Below, piece after piece: positions 7,172 through 15,776 of a DNA stretch of 20,770 nucleotides (position 1 is the stretch's first letter; each line of letters starts with the position of its first letter). Source of the DNA: Trichomonas tenax (Eukaryota; Parabasalia; Trichomonadida; Trichomonadidae); assembly GCA_023091735.1 (NCBI GenBank), contig JALKBU010000916.1:1-20770 (forward strand). Reading direction: 5' to 3'. Under the pieces are notes generated by a model. That model made no database searches. It was not told the origin of the DNA and saw only the letters and a program-made list of their open reading frames with translations. Made by a program: the position numbers and the translations under genes.

Positions 7172-10024
7172 TTAATTAATTTTGATTGCATTGTTGTACA
7201 TTTCTATTAGTAATTTGAGATGATCACCGATTGATGGATCAATATTATATCCACCTTGATAAGTGAAAATGAATTTTTGAATCAATAAAAATGTAATTTC
7301 TGGGGTGATTTGGCTCATTAAATCATCAGGATTAGTATAGGTTAAAACTTTTGATAACGATATATTGTATATTTCTAATAATTGGTCAGGAATCGGTTCT
7401 ATTCTTAGTAGAAAAACTGCCATAGAAGGAAATATCGATCTGATTGACTTTGGAATAATATGGTTAAGTATAAGCCCTAAAATTTCTTCCGAAACCATAA
7501 TATTATAGTTTGATATCAATCTGGTAGCAATGAAAAATATATAATCAGATATATCATCATTCAAATTTTCGGCCAAACTTATACAAGGAATAAACTGCTC
7601 GATAGTGGATTCATTAAATCTATGATTGATTTCAGCATTCAAAAGAAAATATGAAGAAATTGACACAAGTCGCGGCGATAAAGATAAAATACAAGATATT
7701 GCATATAATATTGCATCATTATACAAATCCTGATCGATGAAATCAAATTTGCTTAATTTGGTTAAAAGTTGGAGGTATAATGGACCTTTATTGATATTAA
7801 GATCATGAACTAGCTTGCTGATTTGATTTATAAATGGTTCTACATTTGGGAACTTAATAAGGATTTCAGAAATAAAACTTGGTATACATGACTTAATGAT
7901 AGAAGAACATTCAAGTCTCCAATATTCATCCAATGAAAATTTATAAACTGTTTGAATTGAGTCAGATATACTATCAGCTGTGAGAGACTTTATTATTTCA
8001 GTGAGAGTTGAAAAATATTTCTCAATATATTCTTTGGGAATTGAATCAATATTATTCACGAGAATATTAATCATGCTTTGAAGTATTTCTTCCTTAGAAG
8101 TCGATGCTACAATGCTTGAAAAATAAGGAAATGAAATGCTGAGTAATTGGCTTTCGGAAATTATGTATCGAGCAATGCTAAACAAGTCATCAGTAGTACA
8201 ATCAATCACATGATGATATTTTCTAATAATATCACACAAGGCTCCTATTTGGATTTCAATAATCTGGTAATATAGTGATGATTTGTCATCGCTGTTAATC
8301 TTGGTAGACAAATCTGAAAGAAGATTTTTATAAACTTCGATTGATAAATCTTCAACTTCACTGGAGAACTTTTCTAAAATATATTTATATAATGAATAGC
8401 CATATTTCAATAACTGAACTTCAAATTGATTCGAAATCATTGCTCGAAATAAGTCGATAATATCAGAGAGATATGTATGTATTTGTTCACTAGAAGAATT
8501 GATAAGTGATTCGATTAACATTGAAGATGAAATTATGCAATTCTCGTTGTTTGTTTCAATAAGCTTGTAAATGAGTTCATAAATTATATTAAAATAGTTT
8601 TGTGCACTTGATGGATTTGAGTTTACTAATGCATAGAGAATTCTACAAAAAGAACCATCGCCTTCATTATAGTTTTCGACTATTGTGGATAAGAATATAT
8701 CAAAATCAACAGCTGCGGGATATTTATCAATGATGTCACACAGTATGTCAGATAAAAAAGGGTTCTCGGACGAAATAAATATTGATAAAAGATAATTGAC
8801 AAACTCATGAGTATCTATTTCTGACACAAATTTGCCTGCTTTGATGATTGAAGATAATAAAGTAAATGAATAAAATTGAACATTTGAGGAACAAAAATTG
8901 ATAGATTTTAATATAAAATCAATAATTATTTGATAGGATGTAACAAAAATGCTGGTGAAAATGTTTTGGGCAATTATCATGAGAAATAGTGTAGTTATTA
9001 AGAAAGGCTCATCAACAGGTTGTGAGTTTATTATGATCTGGAATTGTTTTGCAAGGTAATCTGAAATGTATGGCTGATTTAATATTTCGAATATGTTATA
9101 TAAAAGATTGATACTTGTATCAAAAAGCTGGTTGAAATGATCTGCTTCAGAATCATAAAGTTCTTCAATTATTGAAAATAACATATTGAGGATCTCAATT
9201 GATAAATCTTGGTTAAGTTTTGCGATAGAGAACGTGGAAATTTGGCTTAAAACAAATAAAGCTGAGGATTTCATCATCTTTGGGTTTTCATTAATTAAAA
9301 TATCTTTGAGAATAGGATACATTGCTTCTAAAGGAAATATATTATATTGTTTTTCAAGAGCAATGTCGATACAAGCACATAAAGTCTGAAAGTCGGTAGC
9401 ATTCTTTGACTGAATTAAAGCAACAAATCTCTGGAGGAAACATGGTAGATATTCTTGGATAATGGTATCAATTTCATTCGGGTTTACCCTGGTAAATAGC
9501 TGATAAAGAAGCACAATGCTATTCGAATTAGTAATTGTACTTTCATCTAATATAGAATATTTCATTATAGAAACATGTGATTCGATCGTAAACATAGAAT
9601 TATCAGTTAAAAGCATTGCTAAAAAACTGGCGTGCAAATAATCTTGATTTTGAATGCAATTTTGATATACTGTAAAAATCATTTTAAGCATTGGAAAGCG
9701 ATTGTGTAAGTTTTCAATAAGTTCAAAAGCATTTCTGATGAAAGAATTGTAAATTTTGCAAAATGTTGGAAGAATTACTTGCATTATTGATGGAACTACT
9801 TGGTGCAATTCATTAGAATTGTATATGTCAATATGGTGTGTTAGCAAAATTATAGAAAATGTGCGGATGTGTTCAGAAGAATTCTCGATTAACTTTAATA
9901 ATATGGATAGTGACGAATTTACTTGAATGATTTGGTTTATTTGTTGATTTATTTCATCAATATCTTCTCCTGATTGTGATAAAAACCGATTTATTAAATC
10001 TTCCAACATCGAATAATCACTCAT
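7172..10024 (-). CDS. Importin-beta-like karyopherin (HEAT-repeat protein)
   Basis: A 950-residue protein from the ATG at 10024 (MSDYSMLEDLINRFL), chosen because an initiator lies 18 bases upstream; a longer GTG-initiated reading is less likely. It is helical from end to end, rich in Ile, Leu, Ser and Asn, with paired amphipathic helices about every 40 residues and no catalytic motif or membrane segment. The first 150 residues (LSQSGEDIDEINQQINQI, then HIRTFSIILLTHHI and IRNAFELIENLHNRFP) follow the N-terminal layout of importin-4/5-type karyopherins: a short LL.. helix, a unit where a helix breaks at NS, then R..a..ll. The rest is too diverged to name a subtype. The expected role is Ran-regulated nuclear import. 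It lies directly upstream of and co-directional with the exportin-like gene. Alternative: another large HEAT scaffold. Confidence 0.6.
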   Translation of the reverse strand: MSDYSMLEDLINRFLSQSGEDIDEINQQINQIIQVNSSLSILLKLIENSSEHIRTFSIILLTHHIDIYNSNELHQVVPSIMQVILPTFCKIYNSFIRNAFELIENLHNRFPMLKMIFTVYQNCIQNQDYLHASFLAMLLTDNSMFTIESHVSIMKYSILDESTITNSNSIVLLYQLFTRVNPNEIDTIIQEYLPCFLQRFVALIQSKNATDFQTLCACIDIALEKQYNIFPLEAMYPILKDILINENPKMMKSSALFVLSQISTFSIAKLNQDLSIEILNMLFSIIEELYDSEADHFNQLFDTSINLLYNIFEILNQPYISDYLAKQFQIIINSQPVDEPFLITTLFLMIIAQNIFTSIFVTSYQIIIDFILKSINFCSSNVQFYSFTLLSSIIKAGKFVSEIDTHEFVNYLLSIFISSENPFLSDILCDIIDKYPAAVDFDIFLSTIVENYNEGDGSFCRILYALVNSNPSSAQNYFNIIYELIYKLIETNNENCIISSSMLIESLINSSSEQIHTYLSDIIDLFRAMISNQFEVQLLKYGYSLYKYILEKFSSEVEDLSIEVYKNLLSDLSTKINSDDKSSLYYQIIEIQIGALCDIIRKYHHVIDCTTDDLFSIARYIISESQLLSISFPYFSSIVASTSKEEILQSMINILVNNIDSIPKEYIEKYFSTLTEIIKSLTADSISDSIQTVYKFSLDEYWRLECSSIIKSCIPSFISEILIKFPNVEPFINQISKLVHDLNINKGPLYLQLLTKLSKFDFIDQDLYNDAILYAISCILSLSPRLVSISSYFLLNAEINHRFNESTIEQFIPCISLAENLNDDISDYIFFIATRLISNYNIMVSEEILGLILNHIIPKSIRSIFPSMAVFLLRIEPIPDQLLEIYNISLSKVLTYTNPDDLMSQITPEITFLLIQKFIFTYQGGYNIDPSIGDHLKLLIEMYNNAIKIN

Positions 10025-10038
10025 ATCATTAGTCAAAA

Positions 10039-10044
10039 ATATGA
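10039..10044 (-). promoter_or_regulatory. Initiator (TCATAT) of the importin-like gene
   Basis: Minus-strand TCATAT places A+1 at 10042, giving an 18-base leader to the ATG at 10024. The leader contains an earlier ATG at 10029 in another frame, which reads Met-Ile-stop with its TGA overlapping the main ATG. Confidence 0.55.
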
Positions 10045-10301
10045 ATGTGACAAATTTCACATCCTGTAGAAAACTGAATGGACCATCATAAATTATATTA
10101 ATGCACTAATATTTAAAACAAAATTTCAATCTCATCTTTGTATGGACGCAAATCGTTGTAATGATTCAAGCACATTGTTGGCAATATGAAATATTTAGTT
10201 TCTATCGATAATATATTCCAACGAAATTTGTTTGAAATTCGTTGATAAACAAAGAAATGTTTCAAACGCTTACCCATCCATAATTCTTCTAATTGAAAAT
10301 T
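10045..10301. other. Divergent intergenic region between the importin-like and ARP genes
   Basis: AT-rich spacer between two divergent promoters. It holds an imperfect inverted repeat, CAACGAA at 10219-10225 and TTCGTTG at 10238-10244, plus a small TATCGATA dyad at 10203-10210. No open frame of note was seen on either strand. The dyad sits between both start sites and could bind a regulator, but there is no independent support. Confidence 0.4.
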
Positions 10302-10307
10302 TCATTA
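10302..10307 (+). promoter_or_regulatory. Initiator (TCATTA) of the ARP gene
   Basis: TCATTA puts A+1 at 10304, ten bases before the ATG at 10314. This close match to the trichomonad initiator supports that ATG over an in-frame TTG upstream. Confidence 0.65.
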
Positions 10308-10313
10308 TTGATA

Positions 10314-11450
10314 ATGACAGAGCAAATTCTCAATCCAAGATCTAAACCACAAATGAAAGTCATTGTCATCGACTTGGGATCATACCAAACTAAAGCTGGA
10401 ATGTCAGGGGATGATATTCCAAGGCATTTTATTAGATCTGTCTTCGGAACTTTAAAGACATTTGATATTCAGGGTCATAATATAGATTTCTTTATAGGAT
10501 CAGAAGCTGTTGAAAAATCTGATGCTAATTCACTCTACAACCCATTCAAAAATGGATATTTAACAAATGCTGATGATATTGAAAGACTATTACATCATAT
10601 TTTCGAAAAAGAAATACAGATAAATCAAGAAAAGAAGTCAATTCTTATAACAACACCACTCAATGGTCCACAATCACAAAGAAATACAATTGCAGAAATA
10701 TTATTTGAAAAATACAAAATAGGATCCCTTCATATGTCGTCACCAACAAAATTAGGGCTATATACCACAACCAAATTCACTGGTACTGTTATTGATTGTG
10801 GTGAAAGTTTTACGCAAATATCATCGATTTATGATATGCTTACGATACCACAGGCATCAATATGCTCTGATATTGCCGGATCCACAATAACAATGCAATT
10901 GCAAAAAGCAATCAAAGACTTAAGTTACCACTTCAGCGGAGCTAATGGACGAGAAATTGTTCGCGATTTCAAAGAGAAATCATGTTTTGTTCTCCAAAAA
11001 GGCGAGATTAAAGACCTGCCACCGGTTGACTATGCAATCAACCCCACAACCTCCGTTCATGTCGGAAATGATCGCTTCATTATACCAGAAGTTTTATTCG
11101 CCCCAGATAAATTTGGACTGAAAGGCAAAGGTATTCCATCAATGATATACGACAGCATAATGAGATGTGATATATCCCTTCGTAATGAGCTGTTTAACAA
11201 TATAGTATTAACTGGAGGAACAACGTTAATGGATGGCTTCCAGGCCAGAATTCAAAAGGAGATGGAAGATATTCTTGAAACAAATGGTGTCAGAAGTTCT
11301 GTAAATGTGATTGCTCTCCCTAATCGCGGCAATGCTTCGTGGATTGGAGGATCAATCGTAGGCAGATTAGAGGCTTATCCAAGTTTGCTTGCATATAAAG
11401 ATGAATATCAGGAACTCGGTACTTCATTGATCTCAAGTCGCTTTTATTAA
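10314..11450 (+). CDS. Divergent actin-related protein with altered ATPase residues
   Basis: 378 residues, actin-sized. The actin fold is clear: phosphate-1 loop VIDLGSYQTKAGMSGDD at 18-34, phosphate-2 loop VIDCGESFTQISSIYD at 159-174, adenosine motif NIVLTGGTTLMDGF near 305, and WIGGSIVGRLE near the end. The start at MTEQ is fixed by the initiator 10 bases upstream. Aligned without gaps around phosphate-2, actin Asp154 is kept as Asp161, but catalytic Gln137 becomes Pro144 and His161 becomes Gln168. ATP may be bound but is unlikely to be hydrolysed in the normal way. The N-terminus carries about a dozen extra residues and the C-terminus ends SRFY instead of KCF. Conventional actin is excluded by this divergence. 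Which ARP class it belongs to (dynactin, Arp2/3 or nuclear remodeller) cannot be decided by eye. Confidence 0.8.
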   Translation: MTEQILNPRSKPQMKVIVIDLGSYQTKAGMSGDDIPRHFIRSVFGTLKTFDIQGHNIDFFIGSEAVEKSDANSLYNPFKNGYLTNADDIERLLHHIFEKEIQINQEKKSILITTPLNGPQSQRNTIAEILFEKYKIGSLHMSSPTKLGLYTTTKFTGTVIDCGESFTQISSIYDMLTIPQASICSDIAGSTITMQLQKAIKDLSYHFSGANGREIVRDFKEKSCFVLQKGEIKDLPPVDYAINPTTSVHVGNDRFIIPEVLFAPDKFGLKGKGIPSMIYDSIMRCDISLRNELFNNIVLTGGTTLMDGFQARIQKEMEDILETNGVRSSVNVIALPNRGNASWIGGSIVGRLEAYPSLLAYKDEYQELGTSLISSRFY

Positions 11451-11727
11451 TTATGTATGTATTTATTGTTATTATCAAAACTTGTAAATTGATTGTTTTA
11501 TATATACATGTTTTGCAAAATAAGATTATATATTATTAGTGGATCAAGAGTTCGCTTAAAAAGCAGTACCATATTATAGGTCTCGAAGGGTGATTCATAT
11601 ATCAGTACCTATACCACTTGATATTAAAAACATCTTACAAGAATAACAAATCAAGAATATTACCAGGGAATTTATATTTTCTATGCAAAGGCAAAGATAT
11701 CTTTCTCCTAAAAGTGAGAATTCAATA
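11451..11727. other. Spacer between the ARP and BRWD-like genes
   Basis: About 280 bases of AT-rich DNA, with no RNA gene or convincing small frame found. An ATG at 11683 is in frame with the downstream BRWD-like gene and would add 22 residues. It lies before the better initiator at 11728, so it is treated as non-coding leader or promoter sequence. Confidence 0.4.
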
Positions 11728-11733
11728 TCATAT
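11728..11733 (+). promoter_or_regulatory. Initiator (TCATAT) of the BRWD/PHIP-like gene
   Basis: A+1 falls at 11730, 19 bases before the ATG at 11749. It lies downstream of the alternative ATG at 11683, so if used it fixes the shorter protein start. Confidence 0.55.
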
Positions 11734-11748
11734 AAAAATAAATCGCAA

Positions 11749-14700
11749 ATGACACAGGAAGTACGAAGTGAGCTGTACTTCCTGATCGCCAAATTCATCA
11801 AAGAGGATTTCCCTGAATTTGGTGAGAAATTTATCAAAGGATGTGAAGAAAGAGGGCTATTTCCATCTAGAATATTTGTCAACAAACCTTCTTTTCAAGC
11901 GTTAGATCAACAACTACTCTCTGGAATACCTAACGATCAGCTTTTGAGATTAATTACACTCTCATGCCCTCAATCTCAATACCCAAGTTTAATTTTTAAT
12001 CAACAAAAACAGAATACATCACTAAATCGATCGGATAACTTATCATATAACATATTGCAGCCTGTTAACCAAATGAATAAAATGATGCCAGCGTACAGAA
12101 TATCAGGACATTTTGATTCATGTTTTTGCATCGCAATTGATTATACTTCACAATTACTTATTACTGGTGCAGACGATTTCGTCATTAAAATATGGAAAAT
12201 ACCAGAGATGATTTTAATCAAATCGATTATGAAGCAGCATAACCACGAAATCACTGAGATTGTCATTCATCCACAGAATCATATATTTGCTTCAGCTTCT
12301 TATGATGGAAAAGTTAACGTTTTTTCACTTCAACGTTTAGAATTAACACATAGAGAGCAACTTGATGCGCAAGTACAATCAATTCGATTTTCTCCTTGCG
12401 GAAGGTATCTTGTTGCAGGATGTGATAAAGGAATTGTCAAACTTTTTGACGTTGATAATGAAAAAATCAAATTGAACTTTAAGTTTAATATTGAAAAATC
12501 AACGGCTTGGGTTGCATTCAGCCCAGGAGGAAACTTTTTTGCTGTTTCAGCAGAAGATGGCGTTGTTGTAATAATCAGCATTGAACATCGCCAACTTGTG
12601 TGTCTTGTTGGACACTCAGAACAACCGGATTTTGTGTGGTTCTCTCGCACATCACCATATATGATTTTCTCCATGGCTTCGAAGGAACGCGGTCTTAAAG
12701 GATGGCAGGCAACTGATAATTTGTGGGGAAAGAAAATCAATTTCTCAACAAGATGTCCTACTAATACTAAGAATAGACTCACTCGATTCACTGTTAATTG
12801 CGATGATACAAGAGTCATTGCTGTTTCTTCAAACTGGATTTTCGCATGGGATATGGCAACCCACAAGCAAGTTTCTTGCTGCAATCATCAGGCATTTACT
12901 GATCATTGTACAACTGTCGCTGCCCATCCAAGATTGCCGAATGTTGTGTTTGTTGGTACAGAAAGTGGTCGCAGCTCACTCTGGGATATTGAAAGCAGTA
13001 AGATGCTTGCTTACTTTAGTGTTGAGGAAGGCGGTAAGATTAATGAAGCAGTTTGGAGCCATGATGGATCTGTCTGCTACGCAATAGATGAATGCGGAGG
13101 AATCACTGCATTTAAATGTGGTAAACGTCAAGGTGTTATGCCAACGACTGAAATGTTTTTCAAGGCAGAAAATGATGAAGAAGCCGATCCAGCTGATGAT
13201 TCATTTATCACAGATTCGCAAGGAACTGATCTTATGCCACAACCACAGAGATGGTCAACAAGTGATCTGAAACTCAAATTAAAACCTCCAGAGATTGATC
13301 AAATGATCATTGATGAAGAGAATTTCTTATCGCGATTGTGGAAGAAGAAGTCAGCTGAAGCCGAAATAGGCGAGCAAATGAAAACTAGAAGAGGATCTAG
13401 AAGCAGGGATAGACTCAATGAAGAAGAAGATGATGATGATGAAAACGAAAATAACAGTGATGATGAAAACGACAACAAACCTCAAGCGTTTGGAGAACCG
13501 GTCTCATACAAGAAGAAGGCTACCGTATTTGAAATGGTATCTCCTACGCACTTATCCACCCAATCAAGTTCAGAATCAGATTCACAACCATATTCAACAC
13601 ACGATGATAATGAAGAGGATACATTCGAAGAAACAGAGAGTTCATCAGATGAAAATGTCGTTCAATCATCCGCTATGTCAACAAGAAGCACGAAACGTGC
13701 AGAGCCAGAAGATGCAATTCAAACTCGAAGCAGAACATCAAGGCCCGCCCGTTCTTGGTCACCTCCTTCTTCCTCGCCATCTAAGAAGGATAAATCTAAG
13801 ACATCTCCTCAAAAGAAGGCTGTCACAAAGAAGCATCAGCAGAAAAGAGGCAAAGTTATTTATCACAATGAATCTGACTTCGCTTCAACCGAGACTGATG
13901 ATGATGAAAATGAATATGAAGATGATTTTGTTGGCTCAGACGCTGATGATGAAGAGGTTGAGGAAGAAGGTCAACACGAAGGAGTTCATCAGAAACCAAA
14001 CCTCCCACCACATACAATTGGTATTATGAGTCGTCGGCAAGCTAAGCTTGAACATGATATGATGGTTGCTGAAGCAAAAAAGAATAAGAAGGTCAAGGCA
14101 AAGCCGAAACCTAAGCCAAAATCTCGCTCAAAGGCTTTCAGTTCTGACTCAGAAGAGCCATCGCCAATCAAAACAAGAAGCCAAAGCAAGCGTTCAACTT
14201 CTTCACGCACTGAATCTGAAGTTGATCGTGTTCCAAAGCACACCAAACTGAGTAAATTTTCATCAAGAACGACGCGCCAACGCACTTATGAAAGCGAAAG
14301 TGAAGATGATTATGTGCCAACAAGACATGCTCGAATTGACATTCCACATCCACCTTCTGAGCAAGTACCAAGAAACAGAATTCACAGATCTGTTCCAACG
14401 CCTCCTCCCAAACACATCGCTCGTCACACCGAAAGTGAAGACAACACAGCTACCAGGGGTCCAACACTTTTCCCACCAAAGGTCCCAAGTCTCGACGAAA
14501 CCCAAGATTGGTGGCTCTCGACAAGTCTCAAACCTGGACTTTTCTATCCTCAGAAAGGTCAAAAAGTTGTATTTGTGTCATCTGCACTCAAAGCATTCTC
14601 CAAGGAAAGCAGCTACCCATTCACAGCTCCATACAGACTTAATAAGCATGTTTCTCCATTGTCTAAAGGCGAAATTACCTCGATTGAATACAGAAATGAC

Positions 14701-15306
14701 GGATGCACAGTTAATGTTAAATTCCCAGAACATCAGTTTGAATGCCAAATGTATGTCCCTGTTCCATCTCCTCCACTCTACTTGATCCCTCAGGAAATCT
14801 TTGAAGACAAGCTCACTGAACCGTTCAAGCGTGGAAGGAAGGTGAAGACTATTAATAATCGTCCAGCCACTGTCGAGTCACGTGTCAGATGTAATGATGG
14901 ATTTCAATGCTTGCAGGTCACTGTCGATAATGTTGTCTACACAGCTAATACATGGGATGTTGTCCGCTTTGATCGCAATCCTCTCAACATGGGCATCACA
15001 ACTCGTCTTGAGCGTGCTAATCAGAGAGCTGGTCAGAGGATCGAACAACATATTGGTAAAATACCAAGAATTGAATCATGCCAAAACGACAAAAGAATTA
15101 CCACAAGAGGTATGAGACCAATTTCACTCGAAGTAATTGTCAACAGATGTCAAAACGCATATTATAAATCAATCTACAGCTTGATTTCTGATATTGACGA
15201 GCTTGCGAAAGTCGCCGCTACAATTGGTGTTAAAGGAGATGCATTCAAAGATATGATTGATGATATGAAAGAAGATGCCGAAACAGCATTCCGTGGCATC
15301 GAATAA
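11749..15306 (+). CDS. BRWD/PHIP-like WD40-cryptoTudor-bromodomain chromatin protein
   Basis: 1185 residues from the ATG at 11749, chosen because an initiator lies 19 bases upstream and because BRWD/PHIP proteins begin just before a segment like SELYFLIAKFI. Layout: an N-terminal helical domain with EERGLFPSR (about 5-100); a WD40 propeller at about 118-461 (LITGADDFVIKIWKI, VFVGTESGRSSLWDI); a long disordered, Ser-rich linker with alternating acidic and Lys/Arg clusters (about 500-900); a cryptoTudor-like region at about 920-1075 (DWWLSTSLKPGLFYPQKG, then NTWDVVRF); and a bromodomain-like end at about 1085-1185 (RPISLEVIVNRCQNAYYKS). Relatives bind methylated H3 and chromatin and can act as CUL4-DDB1 substrate receptors. 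Human PHIP has two bromodomains; here there is one, without the acetyl-lysine Asn. The putative role is nuclear and histone-linked. Confidence 0.8.
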   Translation: MTQEVRSELYFLIAKFIKEDFPEFGEKFIKGCEERGLFPSRIFVNKPSFQALDQQLLSGIPNDQLLRLITLSCPQSQYPSLIFNQQKQNTSLNRSDNLSYNILQPVNQMNKMMPAYRISGHFDSCFCIAIDYTSQLLITGADDFVIKIWKIPEMILIKSIMKQHNHEITEIVIHPQNHIFASASYDGKVNVFSLQRLELTHREQLDAQVQSIRFSPCGRYLVAGCDKGIVKLFDVDNEKIKLNFKFNIEKSTAWVAFSPGGNFFAVSAEDGVVVIISIEHRQLVCLVGHSEQPDFVWFSRTSPYMIFSMASKERGLKGWQATDNLWGKKINFSTRCPTNTKNRLTRFTVNCDDTRVIAVSSNWIFAWDMATHKQVSCCNHQAFTDHCTTVAAHPRLPNVVFVGTESGRSSLWDIESSKMLAYFSVEEGGKINEAVWSHDGSVCYAIDECGGITAFKCGKRQGVMPTTEMFFKAENDEEADPADDSFITDSQGTDLMPQPQRWSTSDLKLKLKPPEIDQMIIDEENFLSRLWKKKSAEAEIGEQMKTRRGSRSRDRLNEEEDDDDENENNSDDENDNKPQAFGEPVSYKKKATVFEMVSPTHLSTQSSSESDSQPYSTHDDNEEDTFEETESSSDENVVQSSAMSTRSTKRAEPEDAIQTRSRTSRPARSWSPPSSSPSKKDKSKTSPQKKAVTKKHQQKRGKVIYHNESDFASTETDDDENEYEDDFVGSDADDEEVEEEGQHEGVHQKPNLPPHTIGIMSRRQAKLEHDMMVAEAKKNKKVKAKPKPKPKSRSKAFSSDSEEPSPIKTRSQSKRSTSSRTESEVDRVPKHTKLSKFSSRTTRQRTYESESEDDYVPTRHARIDIPHPPSEQVPRNRIHRSVPTPPPKHIARHTESEDNTATRGPTLFPPKVPSLDETQDWWLSTSLKPGLFYPQKGQKVVFVSSALKAFSKESSYPFTAPYRLNKHVSPLSKGEITSIEYRNDGCTVNVKFPEHQFECQMYVPVPSPPLYLIPQEIFEDKLTEPFKRGRKVKTINNRPATVESRVRCNDGFQCLQVTVDNVVYTANTWDVVRFDRNPLNMGITTRLERANQRAGQRIEQHIGKIPRIESCQNDKRITTRGMRPISLEVIVNRCQNAYYKSIYSLISDIDELAKVAATIGVKGDAFKDMIDDMKEDAETAFRGIE

Positions 15307-15316
15307 CTTCGTTATT
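15302..15316 (+). terminator. Small hairpin on the BRWD-like stop codon
   Basis: AATAAC-TTC-GTTATT is a 6-bp perfect stem with a three-base loop; the TAA stop (15304-15306) lies in its left arm. One G-U and one C-G pair can extend it. It is AT-rich and short, so chance is a real alternative. Confidence 0.35.
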
Positions 15317-15395
15317 TGTTTTTTGTTTTATCATATATTAAATTGTTTTATCATTTGTTATATATTTCAGGTATCAAAAAAGTGTCATATTTAAC
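15317..15395 (+). promoter_or_regulatory. Promoter region of the small PH-like gene, with repeated TGTTTTATCAT and an initiator
   Basis: The element TGTTTTATCAT occurs twice about 20 bases apart (near 15323 and 15344), each containing an initiator-like TCATAT or TCATTT. The best-placed initiator is a third TCATAT at 15385-15390, with A+1 at 15387, nine bases before the ATG at 15396. The whole gap from the preceding stop is only 89 bases, so promoter and upstream 3' end share it. Confidence 0.45.
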
Positions 15396-15776
15396 ATGAG
15401 TTCAGTCCCCGAAATTGCGAGCGTTATCATGATTGAGAAAGGAAAGCCAAAAAATGTTTTCCTGAAGATTGAGCATAATTCGGATAAAGGGTTTTTCTTA
15501 TATGTCTGCGATAATCCAAATTCGATATTCTCCAAAACTTCTTATCCAATCAAAAGGTCAATTGTCGAGCTCAGAAATACCGACCAAACGAAATGTACTT
15601 TGTTATTTATGACAACAACTCGAGAAATTTCCTTCACTTTTAAAACACCCAATGAAGCTTTGACTTACCTTAGGTTTATTACTGAAAAGTCAGATGTACA
15701 TGCAGAAAATAGAGCAATTGAACAAATTGATGATGAAATGAAACAAATGTGGCCATTTCCAGGTATATTTATTTAA
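15396..15776 (+). CDS. Small protein of unknown function, possible PH-like fold
   Basis: 126 residues starting at MSSVPEIASVIMIEKG. I do not recognise a family. Alternating hydrophobic strands (VFLKIEHN, GFFLYVCDN, SIVELRN, TLLFMTTTREISFTF) are followed by a helix (NEALTYLRFITEK). That order, seven or so strands plus a closing amphipathic helix, fits a pleckstrin-homology-like barrel, which would bind lipid or protein, but the signature Trp of the C-terminal PH helix is absent. The end, MKQMWPFPGIFI, is short and hydrophobic. There is no signal peptide. A well-placed initiator and a 9-base leader support it as a real gene. The bases after GGTATATT at the 3' end were checked for an intron, and no trichomonad 3' splice motif was found. 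Confidence 0.6.
   Translation: MSSVPEIASVIMIEKGKPKNVFLKIEHNSDKGFFLYVCDNPNSIFSKTSYPIKRSIVELRNTDQTKCTLLFMTTTREISFTFKTPNEALTYLRFITEKSDVHAENRAIEQIDDEMKQMWPFPGIFI

Noticed and set aside
10293..10313. TTG-initiated extension of the ARP
   Set aside because: Non-ATG start, and most of it precedes or overlaps the predicted transcript start at 10304.
11683..11748. ATG at 11683 as the start of the BRWD-like gene
   Set aside because: It lies before the well-placed initiator at 11728, and the extra 22 residues have no counterpart in relatives, which begin close to the SELYFLIAKF-type segment.
12330..12884. A long open frame antisense to the WD40 region of the BRWD-like gene
   Set aside because: It mirrors a clearly coding gene with a recognised fold on the other strand and shows no protein-like pattern of its own.
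13418..14785. Several plus-strand frames of 60-200 codons inside the BRWD-like gene
   Set aside because: They arise from the repetitive GAA/GAT/AAG codons of the disordered linker read in another frame; Met- and Lys-rich composition is an artefact.
15758..15776. GTATATT near the end of the small PH-like gene as a 5' splice site
   Set aside because: No ACTAAC...ACAG-like acceptor was found in the 343-base spacer.
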